From contig JBJKSB010000054.1 in assembly GCA_046704385.1 (NCBI GenBank), positions 1 to 18,077 of the forward strand: a stretch of DNA of 18,077 bases, read 5' to 3'. Source of the DNA: GH45 sp046704385 (GTDB lineage: Bacteria > Bacteroidota > Bacteroidia > Bacteroidales > SZUA-534). This document shows positions 14,655 through 18,077 of the stretch, piece after piece (position 1 is the first letter of the stretch; each line of letters opens with the position of its first letter). Under the pieces are notes generated by a model that did not search any database, was not told where the DNA came from, and saw only the letters and a program-made list of their open reading frames with translations. A program made the translations under genes and the position numbers.

Positions 14655-14662
14655 TATTTTTG
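14655..14662 (+). promoter_or_regulatory. Putative -7 box for yicC-gmk
   Basis: TATTTTTG fully matches TAnnTTTG and would start transcription near 14669, about 16 bases before the start codon at 14685. No TTG is found at the expected -33 spacing. Confidence 0.5.
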
Positions 14663-14684
14663 CTTCATCTATAAAATCTAATAT

Positions 14685-15560
14685 ATGTTAGTATCGATGA
14701 CGGGCTTTGGAAAAGCCACCTGCGAATTGAATAATAAGAAACTTACCATTGAAATTAAAAGCTTAAACAGTAAACAGTTAGATGTAAGTTCCCGCATCCC
14801 GGGTTTTTACCGGGAAAAAGAAATTGAGGTTCGCAACCTGATTTCAAAAAACCTGGTTCGTGGTAAAATTGACTTTAGTATGTATGCCGAAGTAACCGGT
14901 ACCGAGAATAATTCTATTGTAAATACCGAACTGGTTAAGGCTTATTACGAGCAATTATCGAAGCTCTCAGATGAATTCGGTAATAATAATAAAGAAGACT
15001 TGCTTGCCATAATAATGCGTTTACCGGATACCCTAAAAACAGAACGTGAAGAATTGAATGAGGAAGAATGGAAAATTGTAATGGAAAATATTCAATGTGC
15101 CCTTAACGATTTAATGCAATTCCGCAAACAGGAAGGTAAATCACTTGAAGCCGATATCAGGGAAAGGATTTATGAAATTCAAAATCTGTTAAAACAAATT
15201 GATCCTTTTGAAAGCCAACGCATTGAAAAAGTAAAAGAACGTTTACGCACCAACCTGAAAGAATTGAGTGAGAATGATGAATATGATGAAAACCGGTTTG
15301 AACAGGAACTGATTTTTTATCTTGAAAAAATGGACATTACAGAGGAAAAAGTCCGCCTGGCCCATCATCTGGATTATTTTTTAAAGACTATGGAATTAAA
15401 CGATGCTATTGGGAAAAAACTTGGATTTATCTCCCAGGAAATCGGCAGGGAGGTTAATACACTTGGCTCAAAAGCGAATGACTCTGATATGCAGAAAATA
15501 GTTATTAGAATGAAAGATGAGCTGGAAAAAATTAAAGAGCAATTATTAAACGTATTATAA
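14685..15560 (+). CDS. yicC: YicC/YloC-family endoribonuclease
   Basis: 291 residues, full length for the family. The N-terminal signature SMTGFGKA (4-11) and EIKSLNSKQLDVSSRIP (23-39) are diagnostic, as is the C-terminal GKKLGFISQEIGREVNTLGSKANDSDM (about 243-269). The E. coli member cleaves RNA and affects small-RNA turnover. A long charged helical middle is typical of the fold. The gene lies 18 bases upstream of gmk, a neighbourhood widely conserved in bacteria, and is probably co-transcribed with it. It is cytoplasmic. Confidence 0.95.
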   Translation: MLVSMTGFGKATCELNNKKLTIEIKSLNSKQLDVSSRIPGFYREKEIEVRNLISKNLVRGKIDFSMYAEVTGTENNSIVNTELVKAYYEQLSKLSDEFGNNNKEDLLAIIMRLPDTLKTEREELNEEEWKIVMENIQCALNDLMQFRKQEGKSLEADIRERIYEIQNLLKQIDPFESQRIEKVKERLRTNLKELSENDEYDENRFEQELIFYLEKMDITEEKVRLAHHLDYFLKTMELNDAIGKKLGFISQEIGREVNTLGSKANDSDMQKIVIRMKDELEKIKEQLLNVL

Positions 15561-15578
15561 AAAACCTTCCGTCACAAA

Positions 15579-16142
15579 ATGCCAGGAAAACTTATTATTT
15601 TTTCAGCTCCGTCCGGTTCAGGCAAAACTACCATTGTAAAACACCTACTTTCGTGCAATTTTAACCTTGAGTTTTCAATATCAGCCTGCAACAGAGAACC
15701 ACGAGGCAATGAAATTCATGGCAAAGATTATTACTTTTTAACTACTTCTGATTTTAAGGAAAAGATTAAAAACAATGAATTTGTTGAATGGGAAGAGGTT
15801 TACACCAATCGTTTTTACGGAACCCTAAAAAGTGAAGTTACCCGCATTTGGGATAAAGGCAACAACGTTTTGTTTGATGTTGACGTGGTTGGCGGCATAA
15901 ATATTAAAAAACAATATGGTGACAAGGCCCTGGCATTATTTGTTAAACCACCTTCGATTGAAGCCCTTCGCGAAAGACTTATTAGCCGGGGAACCGACAG
16001 CAGCGAAGAGATTGAAAAACGCCTGGCTAAAGCAGGAAAAGAATTGCAATATGCCAGCCAGTTCGATCATATTATTTTAAATGATGATTTGGACCGGGCT
16101 AAAGCGGAAGCCGAAAGCCTGTTAGTCGCATTCTTAAAATAA
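15579..16142 (+). CDS. gmk: Guanylate kinase
   Basis: 187 residues. It phosphorylates GMP to GDP with ATP in the cytoplasm. The P-loop APSGSGKT (10-17), the GMP-binding region SISACNREPRGNEIHGKDYYFL (33-54), EFVEWEEVYTNRFYGT (67-82), the Walker-B-like VLFDVDVVGG (97-106) and the lid region SRGTDSSEEIEKRLAKA (136-152) are all present. Length and order of motifs are normal. It sits just after yicC, as in many genomes. Confidence 0.97.
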   Translation: MPGKLIIFSAPSGSGKTTIVKHLLSCNFNLEFSISACNREPRGNEIHGKDYYFLTTSDFKEKIKNNEFVEWEEVYTNRFYGTLKSEVTRIWDKGNNVLFDVDVVGGINIKKQYGDKALALFVKPPSIEALRERLISRGTDSSEEIEKRLAKAGKELQYASQFDHIILNDDLDRAKAEAESLLVAFLK

Positions 16143-16375
16143 CATACGAGCATTAATCAAAAGTCTCATTTAGATTTTCTCCAATAATTCTGTTTTCAAC
16201 CGATAAGAGTTTTTTTATATATTCTGCAATTGTCATTTATAGTAATATTTCGAGATATATACCTCATTTTGGTGTAAATCTCAAATTAACACTACATTTT
16301 CTCTTCTCAGGCCAGCCTCATTAAGGAAATAGTCAAATTTTAGCTAAATTCGTAATCAAAAAATAAAATTCTACT
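16143..16375. other. Intergenic gap between gmk and nadD, no supported gene
   Basis: 233 AT-rich bases. A 27-codon minus-strand reading frame (16236-16153, MTIAEYIKKLLSVENRIIG...) is present but too short to support as a gene; it could be the remnant of a lost one. No terminator hairpin is obvious after gmk. A near match to the -7 box, TAAATTCG, lies about 30 bases before nadD. Confidence 0.4.
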
Positions 16376-16948
16376 ATGACCGGTTTATACTTTGGTTCGT
16401 TTAATCCCATACATATAGGGCATTTAGCCATCGCAAATTTTTTTGTTGAATATGCATCGCTAAAAGAGCTCTGGTTTATAGTTAGTCCACATAATCCGCT
16501 TAAAACAAAAAAATCACTTTTGCCCGATTACCAAAGACTTGAACTGGTTTATCGTGCCATCGAAAATTATCCCAAATTTAAGGCCTCAAATATTGAATTT
16601 ACCTTGCCTCAACCTTCATATACCATTGATACACTGACCTATTTAAATGAAAAATACCCTGACCGTGAGTTTGCCCTGATTATTGGTGAAGACAATTTAA
16701 GTTCACTGCAAAAATGGAAAAACTACGAACAAATTCTTGAAACGTCAAAACTCCTGGTTTATCCGCGTCCGAATTGCAAAAAAAGCATATTCCATGAGCA
16801 CCCGAACGTTTTGTTTTTTGATGCACCGGTAATGGAGATCTCTTCAAGCTTTATCCGCAAAGCTATTGGTGAAGGGAAAGACATCCGCTTTTTTATTCCG
16901 GAACATGCCTGGAAATATCTGGATGAAATGAATTTTTACCGAAAATGA
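16376..16948 (+). CDS. nadD: Nicotinate-nucleotide adenylyltransferase
   Basis: 190 residues. It adenylates nicotinate mononucleotide to deamido-NAD in NAD synthesis. The nucleotidyltransferase signature GLYFGSFNPIHIGH (3-16) includes the HIGH motif. SPHNP (37-41), SYTIDTL (81-87), LIIGEDNL (101-108) and the closing ISSSFIR (155-161, the ISxTxIR motif) followed by FFIPEHAWKYL are all as in bacterial NadD. Length is normal. Together with yicC and gmk it forms a cluster often seen in Bacteroidota. Confidence 0.96.
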   Translation: MTGLYFGSFNPIHIGHLAIANFFVEYASLKELWFIVSPHNPLKTKKSLLPDYQRLELVYRAIENYPKFKASNIEFTLPQPSYTIDTLTYLNEKYPDREFALIIGEDNLSSLQKWKNYEQILETSKLLVYPRPNCKKSIFHEHPNVLFFDAPVMEISSSFIRKAIGEGKDIRFFIPEHAWKYLDEMNFYRK

Positions 16949-16951
16949 CCT

Positions 16952-17492
16952 GTGTTGGAATCAATTACTTTCAATAGTTTAAAACATCATCTGCAATTTA
17001 TCAGGCATTTTGCCCAAAACGAATGCCAAAGCGATGATAATTTAACTTTGAATTTATTGAATATAGGACATTCCCAACCGGACTTATATACAGGACAATT
17101 ACCCGTTGATAAGATTTTACAGGAGATTGAACAATACCTTACTTCAATTGGAATATGCAGTTATGAAAAATATTAACCTGGCTTGGTACCAAAAACAGCT
17201 ATAAAAAAATCCAACTTTCTGATGATAGTATCTGGATATTGCGGCTGGGTAATAATCCAGAAAAGTACATTCACATTCACCCGGCAAGGCATTCAATTAA
17301 TACAGTACGTGTTAAAGCAAATGTTTTAAAACAGCGATTGCCTGGGTATATTTTAATTCACGTTCACAACTTGAATTAAACGACTTCGAAATTAACAGGT
17401 TGCGCAAGAATATACTTGGACTATCCACCATTAAAAGCATTGAAGACAGTCAGGCAATTGTCCGTTTGGTTTTGCTAATTCAGCAAAAATAA
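16952..17492 (+). pseudogene. Conserved Bacteroidota hypothetical gene broken by two -1 frameshifts
   Basis: Three consecutive reading frames give one continuous protein of about 180 residues. Frame one, from GTG 16952 or TTG 16955, runs LESITFNSLKHHLQFI ... CSYEKY and stops at 17174. Frame two starts near 17173 and reads TWLGTKNSYKKIQLSDDSIW ... IHIHPARHSINTVRVKANVLK. Frame three starts at 17331 and reads TAIAWVYFNSRSQLELNDFEINRLRKNILGLSTIKSI to TAA at 17490-17492. I recall a Bacteroidota family with YEKYxxWL, LSDxSxWxLRxGxxxxxYIHIHPxR and RVKAxxLKTA in this order, function unknown. Each shift is explained by one missing base, near 17171-17176 and in the A run 17328-17331. This is either real decay or assembly error. 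It begins 3 bases after nadD. Confidence 0.7.
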
Positions 17493-17504
17493 ACCCGGCA
17501 TAAG

Positions 17505-17587
17505 TTGTCTGTATTAATCCTCTCCCTGCTCATTTGTCGTCAGTTTAGGAGTGCAATAGTCAATGAATGAGTAAAATATACAGACAA
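17505..17587. repeat. Inverted repeat pair bounding 83 bases
   Basis: TTGTCTGTAT (17505-17514) and ATACAGACAA (17578-17587) are exact reverse complements. The sequence between encodes nothing recognisable. It is the first of four successive palindromic units that fill 17493-18077, where I see no gene. Confidence 0.55.
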
Positions 17588-17605
17588 TATAAAGGGTAGT
17601 GGATT

Positions 17606-17655
17606 TCGTCGCATTCAGACTAAGCTTTTCATTGCCAGGTACGTGCTTGCGACGA
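17606..17655. repeat. Inverted repeat pair bounding 50 bases
   Basis: TCGTCGCA (17606-17613) and TGCGACGA (17648-17655) are perfect reverse complements and the pairing partly continues inward. There is no T run, so it is not a typical terminator. Confidence 0.5.
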
Positions 17656-17676
17656 TTTTGATTGCGTATCCTATTA

Positions 17677-17738
17677 CCCAGAGCTAACTTCGACTATTTC
17701 GACTAAGCTCAACAAACAGCTCAGTTACCCGCTCTGGG
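17677..17738. repeat. Compound 62-bp palindromic unit
   Basis: CCCAGAGC (17677-17684) and GCTCTGGG (17731-17738) are the outer arms. Inside are TTCGAC direct repeats and TCGACTAAGCT (17699-17709), the same 11-mer found in the 57-bp element at 9160-9216. This links the two repeat families loosely. Confidence 0.55.
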
Positions 17739-17750
17739 CTGAAATGATAC

Positions 17751-18033
17751 GCCCTTTCAGGGCAACTTTGAGTCTGGGGACAGGTTATCCGAGGCGTTCC
17801 GCGTGTCGCCGTAGCTTTAGCGGAGGAGCAGCCATCGGGTTGAAATTATTAGGGCTTTCAGCCCATAGGCTAAAGATTACAATTGAAGCTCCTCGCAGCA
17901 AGCTGACGGGGAATGCGCTCACAGAATTCAAATTGGCATGTTATTCTTCTTTCGCCACGGAGTGGCAGCTCAATTCAACCCAAGGCAGCGCCTTGGGGAA
18001 ATTGTATTATCGATAATAACGCCCTGAAAGGGC
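17751..18033. repeat. Composite hairpin-rich repeat bounded by inverted 13-mers
   Basis: GCCCTTTCAGGGC (17751-17763) at the left end and its reverse complement GCCCTGAAAGGGC (18021-18033) at the right end are each small hairpins. Between them lie GGGCTTTCAGCCC (about 17852-17863), GCCACGGAGTGGC (about 17954-17966) and the perfect stem CCCAAGGC-AGC-GCCTTGGG (17979-17997). The repeated AATTCAATTCAACCCA context is typical of Bacteroidota intergenic repeats. A 90-codon frame across it reads through these hairpins (for example NSTQGSALG) and I regard it as spurious. Confidence 0.7.
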
Positions 18034-18077
18034 AATTCAATTCAACCCAGGGCAGAAAAAACGAAAATAAGTGAGCG

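Noticed and set aside
16153..16236. 27-codon minus-strand gene between gmk and nadD
   Set aside because: Too short, with no recognised family and no promoter; kept only as a note on the gap.
17744..18016. 90-codon open frame at the window end
   Set aside because: It reads through consecutive hairpins of an intergenic repeat; the peptide has no domain and is typical of spurious repeat translations.

Overview
The window comes from a member of the Bacteroidota, most likely a Bacteroidales/Marinilabiliales-type organism. The evidence is a Por-type (type IX, T9SS) C-terminal sorting domain on a secreted protein, TAnnTTTG-type -7 promoter boxes, no Shine-Dalgarno leaders, a protein resembling the Bacteroidota family DUF6261, a yicC-gmk-nadD cluster typical of the phylum, and dense intergenic palindromes. 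These assignments rest on recognising motifs by eye; no database search was run.

Left flank (1-5569): a truncated exported M28 metallopeptidase on the minus strand; then, divergently, an operon of a large MscS-type mechanosensitive channel and a CorA-type divalent cation transporter with an unusual GTN signature; then a minus-strand DUF6261-like gene with a recognisable terminator and promoter.

Middle (5570-13836) is a visibly more AT-rich island of exported proteins, all on the plus strand. It opens with a 41-bp tandem repeat array, a possible promoter with an 11-T tract in its spacer, and a structured leader. The first gene encodes a secreted protein with a peptidase S74 intramolecular chaperone domain and a T9SS sorting domain. 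Two blocks of the same layout follow: a small (lipo)protein, a large secreted cargo (trypsin-fold protease; Asp-box/sialidase-type propeller) ending in the same short beta module, a hairpin, and a decayed copy of the 3' end of a T9SS sorting domain. Both decayed tails carry the same 57-bp palindromic insert at the same position. The third block has two possible lipid-binding-type secreted proteins and an outer-membrane beta-barrel. The intact and decayed sorting-domain tails are direct repeats about 2.2-2.3 kb apart, each followed within 10-16 bases by the start codon of the next gene. This looks like an array of secreted-cargo cassettes and is the most interesting structure here.

Right flank (14059-17492) returns to housekeeping genes: smpB on the minus strand (divergent at its usual tmRNA-contact positions), then yicC, gmk and nadD on the plus strand, then a conserved Bacteroidota gene broken by two single-base frameshifts. 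The last ~580 bases hold no credible gene, only a run of nested palindromic repeats, part of which recurs inverted at 1680-1727.
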